Source: Vulcanisaeta moutnovskia 768-28 (lineage in GTDB: Archaea > Thermoproteota > Thermoprotei > Thermoproteales > Thermocladiaceae). Taken from it: a stretch of DNA of 64,000 bases. The notes beneath the pieces were generated by a model. It did not search any database and was not told where the DNA came from. It saw nothing but the letters and a program-made list of their open reading frames with translations. Position 1 is the stretch's first letter. Each line of letters opens with the position of its first letter. Shown here in pieces: positions 44,539-54,027 of the stretch. The DNA lies in the NCBI RefSeq assembly GCF_000190315.1, contig NC_015151.1:2210509-2274508 (forward strand). The letters run 5' to 3'. The position numbers and the translations under genes were made by a program.

Positions 44539-45982
44539 ATGGTACTAGAGGAGTTTGATGAGAAGAAGCTTGAGGAGTTGGCTAAGGGTTTACCTGAGTT
44601 TGGTAGGTTCGGTAAGGAGTTAGAGACTATAGGCGTGCTGCCAATACCATCTAGACTAAGGAGATACAGGTCCTATAACCTATTCAATATTTTGGGCGAT
44701 GGCATCCGCATCAGCCGCGACACCTCTTGCTGGTTACCTACTCTTTAACCTTGGTCTCAGAGGTATGCTAATAGCAATAACCCTCGCCTTCATACTTGGT
44801 GTAATACCAACACTACTATTCTCGGAAATGGGTAGGCAAATACCATTAACGGCACTTGTGATCGCCAGGAAGACCTTTGGTTATGGAACCGCGCAGGCCC
44901 TCTCATTGTTATACACAGTGATAAACATTGGTTGGTTTGCCCTGAACAATGCCGTAGGCTCAGAAATATTATCTGCGGTGACTCACACGCCGATTATGTA
45001 TTGGTACATAATAATGGGCACAATACAGATATTCCTGGTAATACTTGGGTTTAAATGGCTGGAGTACTTCTACAGATACACCTCGATAATACTACTAATA
45101 AGTTACGCTGTACTAACATACTACTTAATAATTCATTACCACGTCTCATGGTCAACTCTCTGGTCAACAACATCAAGCGCAAACGCCCAATGGGGCGCTG
45201 CCATAGACTTAATGCTCGCCTTTGGAGCACTATCATGGGCTTATAAGACCTCAACAACGTCTAGATTCGCCAAGCCCTCTGGTAAAGTCAATATACTCTA
45301 CGGTTTAGCTACGCCAATAGGCATCATAGTACCGATATACCTAATGGGTATATTGGGCTTCGCTGGGCAGTACTACGCCAATAATTGGAATATTGCAGCC
45401 ATATCATTTCCACCATCAACGCCAGCATGGGTCTTAATAGCTGCCCTGGGTGCTTCGTTAGCGATAATACACACTAACGCAATGAACCTCTACCCATCAG
45501 CCATAGATTTACTTGTTGCAATAGACCCAGTGATAAGGAGGTTCAGAAATGAATTTAGGGCTAGGTTAACGCAGCCAGTGGCTATTTTGATACTGGGTAT
45601 TGCGGCAATAATAGTCTCAATATGGATACTATCAATAATAGAGAGCTTCCTTAATTTCGTGGGTTTAACAATATTCCCGTTAACATTCATACTAATCTTT
45701 GATTGGTACTTAAGGTTGAAGAGGAATGTGCACACGCTGGATGATGTTAAGAGGTACTTCTACGATATACCGAGGGAGCCCCTGAGACATATTGGCATAG
45801 CTGCAATAGTATCCTTCATAATTGGTAGTGTATTAATGAATTACTTGCCAATTGCAATACCAACGACGTTCCCGAAGTACCTACCGCCTGAGTACACAGG
45901 AGCTCTAATAGGTGGCTTAGTGTACTTAATATTAATGTTACTAGCGATTAAGGTTAAGAAATTGTCATGGTTATTACCCTAG
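44539..45982 (+). pseudogene. NCS1-type nucleobase permease with a +1 frameshift
   Basis: ATG 44539 follows a near-perfect ribosome site GAGGTGAT (44526-44533). The first frame gives a hydrophilic N-terminus ending GVLPIPSRLRRYRSYNLFNI. The rest (WAMASASAATPLAGYLLFN then 12 helices, with LTALVIARKTFGYGTAQAL) lies one base later, starting near 44692. The join falls at a run of four T in AATATTTTGGGCG, and removing one T restores a 480-residue permease. The NCS1 family imports cytosine, uracil, allantoin and related bases. Its position after uridine phosphorylase fits uracil or uridine uptake. It may be a homopolymer sequencing error. Confidence 0.8.
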
Positions 45983-46087
45983 TATAACTTCATGTATCGT
46001 ATTTCTTAAAATGCATATTAGTAATCATTCCAATTGCACATATTTAGTGAATAACATACCATAACTAGCCTTACCCATGGGTTTCAT

Positions 46088-47542
46088 TTATTTTTCACGT
46101 AATAATGACGTGTAAACACCAATGAAACTGAATATTGCGGATATTATTAGCACTATCCTTAATCCTGTAATGAATGATTGATATACCGTGATATTACTCA
46201 TCATTATACCCGTGAATAGATATAGACTTGCGTATCTGCCCAGGTAACTAACGAGTATGGCGCTCGCCACGGTAATACTCAGTAGTTGGCCCATGAAACG
46301 CATTGTGCCTAGAACACCCGAGGCAATTCCATACTTATCGGCCGTGACTGAGCTCATCACGGAATTCGTATTCGGTGCTGAAAAGAGGCCAAAGCCTATC
46401 CCAAGGACCATTAGGGAGAGGGCTACGTAAATCGCATACTTAATGTTGAGTAGTAGGAGCATTATGAATGCCACGCCTATTAAGCCCATACCTAATGCTG
46501 CTATTTCCCTGGAGCCATACTTATCTGAGAGCTTACCGCTAACTGGTGATAATGCAGCCATGAACACAGGTTCAGAGACTAGAATTAAACCTGCAATGAA
46601 TGGGTTGTAACCAAGGACAACCTGTAGGTATAGCGAGAATAGGAATGGCACTGAGTATGTGCTTATGTAATTAAGTAGTGCTGTTATGTTACCTGCCATG
46701 AATGAAATATTCCTAGTGAATAAGCTTAAGTCAAGCATTGGATAATTAATTCTTCTCTCAGCGATTATGAATACCGTAAAGAACGCGAAACCAATAATTA
46801 ATAGGTATAGGTAATATAACCAATCACTCACGGCCGATAATATTAAGTACATGACCACTAGAAGAATTGCTGTAGTGAATGTGATGACGCCTACGTAATC
46901 AATCCTAACAACACGCCTGGGTAATTCAATACTCTCCATTGAGAACCAGGATATTGCAAATCCAAGTACGGTTAGTATTGCCGTTATTATGAGAACGAAC
47001 CTCCAACCAAGAAACTGCGTTATTAAGCCTCCGAAGAATGGGGCTGATGTTAAGCCTAGGTAAACAGCCATTGCATTTATGCCAAGGGCAAATCCTCGTT
47101 CGCCTTCAGGAAACACCTGGCTTACGATTGCTGCAGAACCTGGGGATAGTATTGATGAACCGAATCCCATAACTAACGACGCAATTATTAATGTGTATAT
47201 GTTTGGCGCCAATGAACCAAGTAATGAACCAATTAGAAATAGTACAAAACCTAACTTAAACATTTTAACCTTGCCGTAAATATCACTTAATCTGCCTAGG
47301 GTTATCATCAATGTTGGTAATGGTATTAGGTAGATTATTGGGACATATATTAAGACATCCAATGGTGCATGGAAATATTTACCTAGTACGGGTGTTATGA
47401 AGGATAGTACTGTGGAATTGTATGGTGTTTGAAAGGCAGCTAATGATGTTGTGAATAATATTAATCTTTTTCTATTCCTACTCAATTTTATCATATTAAT
47501 TAATTCATTTTTCAATATCGAATTATAAGCATTATTCCTCAC
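46088..47542 (-). CDS. MFS transporter, 14-helix DHA2 type
   Basis: About 14 hydrophobic helices in 484 residues. Motif A is TLGRLSDIYGKVKMFKLG. Motif C-like GINAMAVYLGLTSAPFFGGLI in helix 5 is typical of drug:H+ antiporters of the DHA2 branch. An internal ATG at 47494 (MIKLSRNRKR) may be the true start, since the first 16 residues overlap the pcm gene by 11 bp and are not family-like. It probably exports toxic small molecules. Confidence 0.88.
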   Translation of the reverse strand: MRNNAYNSILKNELINMIKLSRNRKRLILFTTSLAAFQTPYNSTVLSFITPVLGKYFHAPLDVLIYVPIIYLIPLPTLMITLGRLSDIYGKVKMFKLGFVLFLIGSLLGSLAPNIYTLIIASLVMGFGSSILSPGSAAIVSQVFPEGERGFALGINAMAVYLGLTSAPFFGGLITQFLGWRFVLIITAILTVLGFAISWFSMESIELPRRVVRIDYVGVITFTTAILLVVMYLILSAVSDWLYYLYLLIIGFAFFTVFIIAERRINYPMLDLSLFTRNISFMAGNITALLNYISTYSVPFLFSLYLQVVLGYNPFIAGLILVSEPVFMAALSPVSGKLSDKYGSREIAALGMGLIGVAFIMLLLLNIKYAIYVALSLMVLGIGFGLFSAPNTNSVMSSVTADKYGIASGVLGTMRFMGQLLSITVASAILVSYLGRYASLYLFTGIMMSNITVYQSFITGLRIVLIISAIFSFIGVYTSLLREK

Positions 47543-48179
47543 TATACTTCATTTTAACAAAGGATACGTATGTTACTGGCTTCATACGAGGCGTATTGCC
47601 CTCCTTAGTAACAACGTAGAGTACCTGCGTAAGTCTCTCTTCAATTGGTATTACCATTATACCATCACTTGATAACTGCTCGAATAACCTAGGTGGTACC
47701 TTAGGAGCGGCGGCTGTGATCAATACCCTATCAAACGGTGCATACTTTGGCAGTCCTCTGGACCCATCACCAATAAACACATGAACATTATCTAAATAAC
47801 CTAACCTAGCCAGACTTTGGACTGCATAAAGCGCAAGTCCTGGGTAATATTCAATCGTATATACTGTGCCCATCCTCTCCATTGCCTCAGCACACACAGC
47901 AGCATGATAACCAGTACCTGTACCAACCTCTAAGATCCTAAGCCCTGGCTTAAGCTCAAGTAATTCACACATCATTGCAACCATGTGAGGCGCAGATATT
48001 GTTTGACCATACATTATTTCCAATGGTGTATCCTCATAGGCATACAGCCTTAGGTAACTTGGCAGGAATTCCTCACGGGGTACATTAAGCATTGCCCTCT
48101 CGACCCTGTCACTCTTAATTATCCCCTCGTCCTTAAGTATGTTGATTAGTCTCCTCCTTGCTGACGCAAAATCAATCAT
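47532..48179 (-). CDS. pcm: Protein-L-isoaspartate O-methyltransferase
   Basis: A 215-residue repair enzyme that methylates L-isoaspartyl residues in heat-aged proteins using SAM. PREEFLPSYLRLYAYEDTPL and GQTISAPHMVAMMCELL form the substrate region. LEVGTGTGYHAAV is the SAM motif, and FDRVLITAAAPKVPP and GIMVIPI complete the family pattern. It overlaps the following transporter gene by 11 bp. Confidence 0.95.
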   Translation of the reverse strand: MIDFASARRRLINILKDEGIIKSDRVERAMLNVPREEFLPSYLRLYAYEDTPLEIMYGQTISAPHMVAMMCELLELKPGLRILEVGTGTGYHAAVCAEAMERMGTVYTIEYYPGLALYAVQSLARLGYLDNVHVFIGDGSRGLPKYAPFDRVLITAAAPKVPPRLFEQLSSDGIMVIPIEERLTQVLYVVTKEGNTPRMKPVTYVSFVKMKYSEE

Positions 48180-48238
48180 TACAATTACTTACTTGCACTA
48201 TCCTAAATAACTCTTCTCACTCAATAACCTAATCGCCA

Positions 48239-48619
48239 TTATTGGGGAAACTCCATGCTTAGGTTCTTCGATAATGAAACCTTCATAGCCTTAAAACCAA
48301 GCCTTAACCTCACGCCCTCAAGCACATCAAGCGAGAATGAGTCATCAATAACACCATTAAGCGGCTCGACCTTAAGCGTGAGAATCCAACCATTGTAGGA
48401 CTCCGCAAGGTTACGCTCTATGTAGAATGGCACACTATCAACCCTACCAACCTCAACATAATCACTACCAACAATGAAATCACTAGCTCTATATATCTGT
48501 GGCTCAGTGGGTGAACAACAGCCATGCCCGAGAATTATGATAATATCACCATACTTCTCCTTCATATTCCTAATCAATTCCTTAACATCATCCCCAAACT
48601 CAACACTAACATTCAACAC
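48239..48619 (-). CDS. DUF779 family protein
   Basis: A 126-residue protein with GHGCCSPTEPQIYRASDF, a GxCCxxxxP element near residue 31, and later VDSVPFYIERN. The pair matches DUF779. In bacteria this family is often next to aldehyde dehydrogenase genes. An aldehyde dehydrogenase lies about 2.2 kb upstream here, with one large surface-protein gene between. The vicinal cysteines suggest metal or redox chemistry; the function is unknown. Confidence 0.75.
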   Translation of the reverse strand: MLNVSVEFGDDVKELIRNMKEKYGDIIIILGHGCCSPTEPQIYRASDFIVGSDYVEVGRVDSVPFYIERNLAESYNGWILTLKVEPLNGVIDDSFSLDVLEGVRLRLGFKAMKVSLSKNLSMEFPQ

Positions 48620-48852
48620 ATTCCCGTATGTGGATGTCTAACTTAAAAATTTTACTGATCATTTAATGGTTAAATTAATAAAATATATTCAATATATAAC
48701 TGTGAATAATAATAAAATTTACGCTTTATTAATTTAAAACCATTCGTAATCGTGACTTGTTATTATTCCGTACCAAATTTACCCAAGTTATAGGAAGGAG
48801 TATTTAGGTAACATATTGTTTTGACGAAACGAAATTATTGATTACCACGCCA

Positions 48853-50523
48853 TTAAGCTCTACATATTATATACGTTGTATATGATGCAATACCGGTTAT
48901 GTAAGTGTTAGGTGGTGCATTCACATTATTTAATATAAGACCTGACTGTGAGAGACTCACTGTACCGCTTGACTGTGGAACTACAACAATATCCCACGTA
49001 GTATCGACCCAAATTATTTGAACAGTATCATAAAGACATGGATAATATGCAGTCATAGCATTATTTTCAAAGTCAATGTTAAACTGAGCATAAATATATG
49101 GAGACGACAGATTTGGTATATATACGGCAGCTGGCGTTTGATCTTCAAAGGAGTTTGGAAATGCCTCGTTATTAGCGCCATAGCCTATGCTAAACGTCCA
49201 CGTAATATTAGACACTTGTATGTATGTATCATATAATACTGTGGACCCTGCAGGATTTTGCGAAGCACTAATGGTCTCACTACCACCAAGAGGAAGGTCT
49301 ATTCCAACTGTGACAGATGGTACCTCCCCCAAATCTAAGCCAAGGAATACTTCGTAACTACTCGTACTACTTGTTGGCGGTGGATTCCACGAATTAGTGC
49401 TAAAAGCACCGGTTTGATCACCAACCAGGGCATCAGTTATACCCTCATTAAATAATTGATAACCGGAGTAATAGTCAATGGCACCAACCTGATAATCTAC
49501 ACGACCACCATTATCATACATAGTTGTACTCTCTGTGTAGGCTTCATATCCAAGGACATTAATAGGGAAATAATGAAGTCCAGTATTTGTTTCAGTAATA
49601 AGATTGTTCGCTACAAGGCAAGTATCCCAATAATATGTTCCATTACCATCCATGTAAGCCTCTATACCATAAGCACTATATGGACCTGAAGAGAACATAG
49701 GTACTGCCCATACTAACGTCCCATTACCACTCACGTATATTCCAGGCGCCGGATTTGTGTAACCGGCACCTTCGAATTTAGTATACTCAACATAACATGG
49801 GTCCTCCGTATCGATAACATTACTAGTTGTAACCATTGCTGCTGGTTTCATTATATTCGTTATGACCATTGGTAGTTGGTTTAAGTATACTGGGCCTATT
49901 ACTAGTCCTCCAATCCCAACACGTCTAACTATGATTACCACCGGCTGGTGAGTATTAACCGGTATTATTGGATACGCTATTAGGTAATCATTGCTTGGTT
50001 TTCCCAAGTTAAGTAATAGCCTATTATTTGTGGCTACTGCCCATGAATAAGCTAACACAAACTCAACAACACCCTCATCACTTCCATTAGCATAAATGCC
50101 CACAACATCCCCCTTAGCGATAACACCAGCTAACTCATGAATAATAGGACTGGTTAAATTAATGGTTACTTTATTCATTGGACCACCAATGACGAGACTT
50201 GACTTAATCAAAGGCCAATCAATAATAATAACACTATCATTGGGTAGTTCAGCGAGTTGATTAAGACCTACAGACCTAATAAGCGACTGATTAATGCCAA
50301 TATTGACTAACTTCTGAACCAGTGTTGATGTACCAACCACGTAGATTGGCATATTTAAACTTATTAGCGATGACCTGTTAACCATAGCATTGTCCACCTT
50401 ACTCATAGTTTCACGCGGAGTAAAGAACCTTGGTGAGTATGTAACAAATATGGCTGCAATGGATATGCTCACGATTACTAAGACGATTATAAATAACAAC
50501 CTGAATCTGGAACTCATAACCAT
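48853..50523 (-). CDS. Large secreted or membrane-anchored protein, unknown function
   Basis: About 556 residues. An N-terminal hydrophobic helix (LLFIIVLVIVSISIAAIFV) anchors or exports it. Residues 50-230 look alpha/beta (IYVVGTSTLVQKLVNIG, PNDSVIIIDWPL). The rest is beta-rich, Tyr/Asn/Thr-rich and carries many N-glycosylation sequons, as in crenarchaeal surface proteins. Four cysteines occur in the outer part. GTG 50526 and ATG 50523 are adjacent starts; a T/A-rich box (GTAAAAAAATCG) lies about 27 bp upstream. No family is recognised. Confidence 0.7.
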   Translation of the reverse strand: MVMSSRFRLLFIIVLVIVSISIAAIFVTYSPRFFTPRETMSKVDNAMVNRSSLISLNMPIYVVGTSTLVQKLVNIGINQSLIRSVGLNQLAELPNDSVIIIDWPLIKSSLVIGGPMNKVTINLTSPIIHELAGVIAKGDVVGIYANGSDEGVVEFVLAYSWAVATNNRLLLNLGKPSNDYLIAYPIIPVNTHQPVVIIVRRVGIGGLVIGPVYLNQLPMVITNIMKPAAMVTTSNVIDTEDPCYVEYTKFEGAGYTNPAPGIYVSGNGTLVWAVPMFSSGPYSAYGIEAYMDGNGTYYWDTCLVANNLITETNTGLHYFPINVLGYEAYTESTTMYDNGGRVDYQVGAIDYYSGYQLFNEGITDALVGDQTGAFSTNSWNPPPTSSTSSYEVFLGLDLGEVPSVTVGIDLPLGGSETISASQNPAGSTVLYDTYIQVSNITWTFSIGYGANNEAFPNSFEDQTPAAVYIPNLSSPYIYAQFNIDFENNAMTAYYPCLYDTVQIIWVDTTWDIVVVPQSSGTVSLSQSGLILNNVNAPPNTYITGIASYTTYIICRA

Positions 50524-50858
50524 CACTAAAGCATAGCTACACGATTTTTTTACTCCGGCTGTTCATAAAAAAGAATCGAGCAGAATTGAAAATCATTTTA
50601 TATAAATCATTAATCATTATTGGACTTTAATCATAAAGCAATTAAATGCACTCGATAATATATCACTCATAATTACGATGCCCTTAGGGAGCATCAGGAT
50701 TCGCAAGATTACTTAGTGCTCACTTAATCATTATATGCTGTTCACTATTAAATAATATTCAATAAGATACCATAGTAATATTAAAAATATCTTATTAGTT
50801 ATTAAGTAGAAAATTAAATAAAATCAGTTTTAATTCAAACTCGTTAATAGATACTTAC
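50524..50858. other. Gene-free gap
   Basis: A/T-rich, with no supportable frame on either strand, no tRNA and no C/D box set with correct spacing. It holds the promoter of the secreted-protein gene near 50550 and probably the terminator of the aldehyde dehydrogenase gene (both read leftward). Confidence 0.6.
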
Positions 50859-52400
50859 TCATAACTTATCGATCTTCATCACAGTCCTCCAGTGCGGCCT
50901 ATCAAGGCTACCCGTGGTATCGACATAGACCTGCTTAATCTCAAGGAACTCCTCAAGACCGTAGAGACCAAGCTCACGTCCAATACCGGACTGCTTATAC
51001 CCGCCCCAGATGCCTTCTGTTGGTTGTGTGTAGGCATCGTTAATCCATACAGTACCTGCCTGAAGCTTCCTGGCTACCCTGAGGGCTTTTGCTGGGTCCT
51101 TGGTGAATATGGACGCTGTGAGTCCGTAAATCACGTTATTTGCTATCTCGATGGCCTCCTGTTCCGTTCTAAATGGTATGACCGCAATGACTGGGCCAAA
51201 TATCTCCTCCTGAGCAAGCCTGCTCTTGGGATCAACGTTATCAAATATTACGGGACTTACGAAGTAGCCCTTGTCATAAATTCCACTGCTTAACTTGCCA
51301 CCATCAAGAGCCACCTTAAAGCCTGCCTTCTTGCCAAAGTCTATGTAACCAAGCACCTTCTCCTCCTGAGACTTAGAGACCAGCGGACCCATGTCAGTAT
51401 TATCATCAAGTGGATAACCAATAATCAATCCCCTAGCAACCTCAGCTAACCTATTAACCAGTTTTTCATGAACACCCTCGTGAACCAACACCCTACTTAT
51501 TGCACCACAGGCTTGTCCAGTATTCCTGAGACCGCCAAATACTATTGCCCTAACGGTCTCCTCAATGTTCGCATCATCAAATACAAGAGCTGGGTTCTTA
51601 CCGCCGAGCTCGAGTCCAATCCTCTTAACGCCAGCTGCTGCCTGCTGCATGATTAACTTACCCGTTGTTGTCTCACCAGTGAAACTTACATAATCAATCC
51701 TTTGATGCCTAACTAAGTCATTACCAACAGTTGCCCCAGGGCCATAAATGACGCTGACCACACCCTTAGGAAGCCCGGCCTTAGCTAATGCCCTATAGAT
51801 CTCCATGGCGCTCATTGGTGTATAGCTGGCTGGTTTCCAAACTACCGTACAACCCGTAGCCAATGCCGGCGCTATTTTCCTAGCTGCCTGGGTCATTGGG
51901 AAATTCCATGGGGATACTGCGGCGACTACTCCAACTGGTTCCTTAAATATTAGTGATACATTACCATTACTGAGAACTATTGAATCACCATAGACCTTAT
52001 CGGCAAGGCCAGCATAGAACTCGAAAATCTCAGCAGCGGCAAGCACGTGCGCCTTAGCCTGCCTAATTGGCATTCCATTCTCAAGAGCCACCGTAACAGC
52101 GATTCTCTCAGCCTCCTCTCTAATTATTTCGGAGGTCTTAAATAGTATCCTAACCCTCTGTCTATAGTTCGTGACCCAACCATACTTATCCTTGTCAAAT
52201 ACCTCCCTAGCTAGGTCAACTGCCCTGTTAAGGTCATCCGTGGATGCCTCCTCAATAATTGCTATTGTTTGATCAAACTGTGCGGGATTCTCCCTTGTGA
52301 ATGTCTTACCCTTGCTTGAGGACACCTCTTCACCATCTATGAACAACTTGACCCTAACGGGTATTTCCAGGGTAAACTTCCCATAAGATACCGTAGGCAT
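50859..52400 (-). CDS. NAD(P)-dependent aldehyde dehydrogenase
   Basis: A 513-residue ALDH-superfamily enzyme that oxidises an aldehyde to its acid. Motifs: SPWNFPMTQAARKIAPALA (catalytic Asn region), VWKPASYTP, FTGETTTGKLI (NAD loop), LELGGKNPALVF (general-base Glu), NTGQACGAISR (nucleophilic Cys), and EEIFGPVIAV followed by YGLTASIFT. The closest subfamilies are succinate-semialdehyde, betaine or glyceraldehyde dehydrogenases. Thermoproteales use such enzymes in the non-phosphorylative Entner-Doudoroff pathway, but the substrate cannot be fixed from sequence. Confidence 0.94.
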   Translation of the reverse strand: MPTVSYGKFTLEIPVRVKLFIDGEEVSSSKGKTFTRENPAQFDQTIAIIEEASTDDLNRAVDLAREVFDKDKYGWVTNYRQRVRILFKTSEIIREEAERIAVTVALENGMPIRQAKAHVLAAAEIFEFYAGLADKVYGDSIVLSNGNVSLIFKEPVGVVAAVSPWNFPMTQAARKIAPALATGCTVVWKPASYTPMSAMEIYRALAKAGLPKGVVSVIYGPGATVGNDLVRHQRIDYVSFTGETTTGKLIMQQAAAGVKRIGLELGGKNPALVFDDANIEETVRAIVFGGLRNTGQACGAISRVLVHEGVHEKLVNRLAEVARGLIIGYPLDDNTDMGPLVSKSQEEKVLGYIDFGKKAGFKVALDGGKLSSGIYDKGYFVSPVIFDNVDPKSRLAQEEIFGPVIAVIPFRTEQEAIEIANNVIYGLTASIFTKDPAKALRVARKLQAGTVWINDAYTQPTEGIWGGYKQSGIGRELGLYGLEEFLEIKQVYVDTTGSLDRPHWRTVMKIDKL

Positions 52401-52518
52401 TAGACACTAGTGTATCCGCTTATTAATAAGTATTACTGATCTACTCTATTATTTAACAATGTATTGATTATTTATATAATATTTATCAAAATAGATTAAT
52501 AAAATAATAATTAAGTCA

Positions 52519-52854
52519 TTATTTACCATAACTACATTCAATAATATTCTCTGGAGACGCTGACGTATAATAATTGAACAATGTATCGGCTGGATTTCTC
52601 GATACTAATATCATGACTTCCTCATTACCATTTACTAGATTAATGAAAAAGTGTATTAAATGCTCGTCATTACCCCTGTAGATTCTTGCCGTTACACCTC
52701 TATACTCGCTTACAGAGAGTACATTATTAATTACATAATTAACTAATTGCCTAATACCGTCACAACTATTATTTATCATAAGCATTACTTGGTTTGGATT
52801 TAAATCCGAGACTCTTTTATACTCATTTCCGTGATAAACCCAAACTAATGACAT
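52519..52854 (-). CDS. Small hypothetical protein
   Basis: A 111-residue mixed alpha/beta protein (SLVWVYHGNEYKRVSDL start, EVMILVSRNPADTLFNYY near the end). No family is recognised. It follows the 317-residue unknown protein by 32 bp on the same strand, so the two are probably co-transcribed. Confidence 0.5.
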   Translation of the reverse strand: MSLVWVYHGNEYKRVSDLNPNQVMLMINNSCDGIRQLVNYVINNVLSVSEYRGVTARIYRGNDEHLIHFFINLVNGNEEVMILVSRNPADTLFNYYTSASPENIIECSYGK

Positions 52855-52886
52855 TAAATCAAAACGTGATTAATAGTAATAAATGT

Positions 52887-53840
52887 TTAACGGGCATTAA
52901 GCATGAAATTAACTATGCCACTAATTAACGACCGCCTACTAACCACGCTTTGAGACTTGCTCATTATTGTGTTATACCTGGGCCACTTAAAGAATATTAT
53001 GTAGTCTAATTCGTTAGGAACCACGGCGAAGCCCGAATCCCTTATGTACGGCCTACTCATTATTTTATTGAAGGTCTCCACATGGGCCTCGTAATACGTG
53101 TACCTATGAATAAGTATTGCGTAGTCCATACCATCCATTAAATAACTCTCCAATGCTGATAAACCCCTATGCACTGTCTTACTTGGATCTAGCACCTTGT
53201 GCGCTATTAAGTACTTATTATTAGTTATTATGAGAACATCAATTGGATTCTTAAACACTATGGTATTCATTATACCAAGGGATTTAACATTGATCCCAAC
53301 ATGCATGATCTTACCATTTAAATAATAATCAAGCTTCTTCATGTTAGATGCCAATAAGCGTGTTAGATCATCATATGGTTCTTCAATCACCTCCTTCGAG
53401 TGCGGTAGTCTCATTATCATTGGACTTGGGTAGATAACCTCTTCATCAATAATTAGATGCCCATCATCAAAGTCACACGCCAGGTCTAGGTTAATTTGGT
53501 CAGCAAGTGCCATCATTTGCGGTATTTCCACAAAACCATCATTATTTAGGGTAGCCACTTTATTGTTTATTAGGTCATGAATCATAGGATCAATTTCTGA
53601 GGACCAGTCAGTAATTATTACGGTACCCATTGGCGATATCTCAGCTTGAACACCCTCCATGAAACCATACTTAACCCATTTACAAAATACTGCCTTGGTG
53701 TCTGGGCTTAATTTCGATATTTTATTGATAAGTTTTATTAAATAATCATGATTTCCATAATCCGAAGTAATTAATTGATTAATTTCCTTTGTTGATTTAC
53801 TCACTTTGTCAAATGGCATAATCAAGCCACGAGAGGCCAA
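52887..53840 (-). CDS. Hypothetical protein, 310-317 residues
   Basis: A soluble alpha/beta protein with a helical start (DKVSKSTKEINQLIT) and several hydrophobic strands (GKIMHVGINVKSLGIMN, IDVLIITNNKYLIAHKVL, MDYAILIHRYTYYEAHVE). An internal ATG at 53819 (MPFDKV) is an equally good start. The strands with Asp/Glu between them could be a nuclease or nucleotidyl-transferase-like fold, but no motif is firm. The function is unknown. Confidence 0.55.
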   Translation of the reverse strand: MASRGLIMPFDKVSKSTKEINQLITSDYGNHDYLIKLINKISKLSPDTKAVFCKWVKYGFMEGVQAEISPMGTVIITDWSSEIDPMIHDLINNKVATLNNDGFVEIPQMMALADQINLDLACDFDDGHLIIDEEVIYPSPMIMRLPHSKEVIEEPYDDLTRLLASNMKKLDYYLNGKIMHVGINVKSLGIMNTIVFKNPIDVLIITNNKYLIAHKVLDPSKTVHRGLSALESYLMDGMDYAILIHRYTYYEAHVETFNKIMSRPYIRDSGFAVVPNELDYIIFFKWPRYNTIMSKSQSVVSRRSLISGIVNFMLNAR

Positions 53841-53874
53841 AGTACTAATAAACCTTTCCCTTAAACATTAATTG

Positions 53875-53923
53875 ATGATGACGGCTAAATTAATGATCGG
53901 ATGATTAATTATGAGCCAACTGA
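53875..53923 (+). ncRNA. Candidate C/D box sRNA
   Basis: C box ATGATGA (53875-53881), 11-nt guide CGGCTAAATTA, D' ATGA (53893-53896), 4-nt spacer, C' ATGATTA (53901-53907), 12-nt guide ATTATGAGCCAA, D box CTGA (53920-53923). Spacing fits an archaeal guide RNA, but D' and C' are off consensus. It lies in a gap with no protein gene. Confidence 0.4.
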
Positions 53924-53926
53924 AAA

Positions 53927-53976
53927 TCAGTGGCGAGAAGACCTAATCATTGATCATATAAGTCCTGGTTCATCAT
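53927..53976 (-). ncRNA. Candidate C/D box sRNA, convergent with the previous one
   Basis: On the minus strand: C box ATGATGA (53976-53970), 12-nt guide ACCAGGACTTAT, D' ATGA, 3-nt spacer, C' ATGATTA, 13-nt guide GGTCTTCTCGCCA, D box CTGA (53930-53927). It ends 3 bp from the end of the plus-strand candidate. Only one of the two need be real. Confidence 0.4.
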
Positions 53977-54027
53977 CGGGAAAATAAACAAGCATTAAAC
54001 TAAAATTTTAATGCATTATTAAGACCC

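Noticed and set aside
50660-50700. Inverted element GCCCTTAGGGAGC in the gap before the aldehyde dehydrogenase gene's 3' end
   Set aside because: The stem is short, has no T-run and no conserved context; it could be chance.
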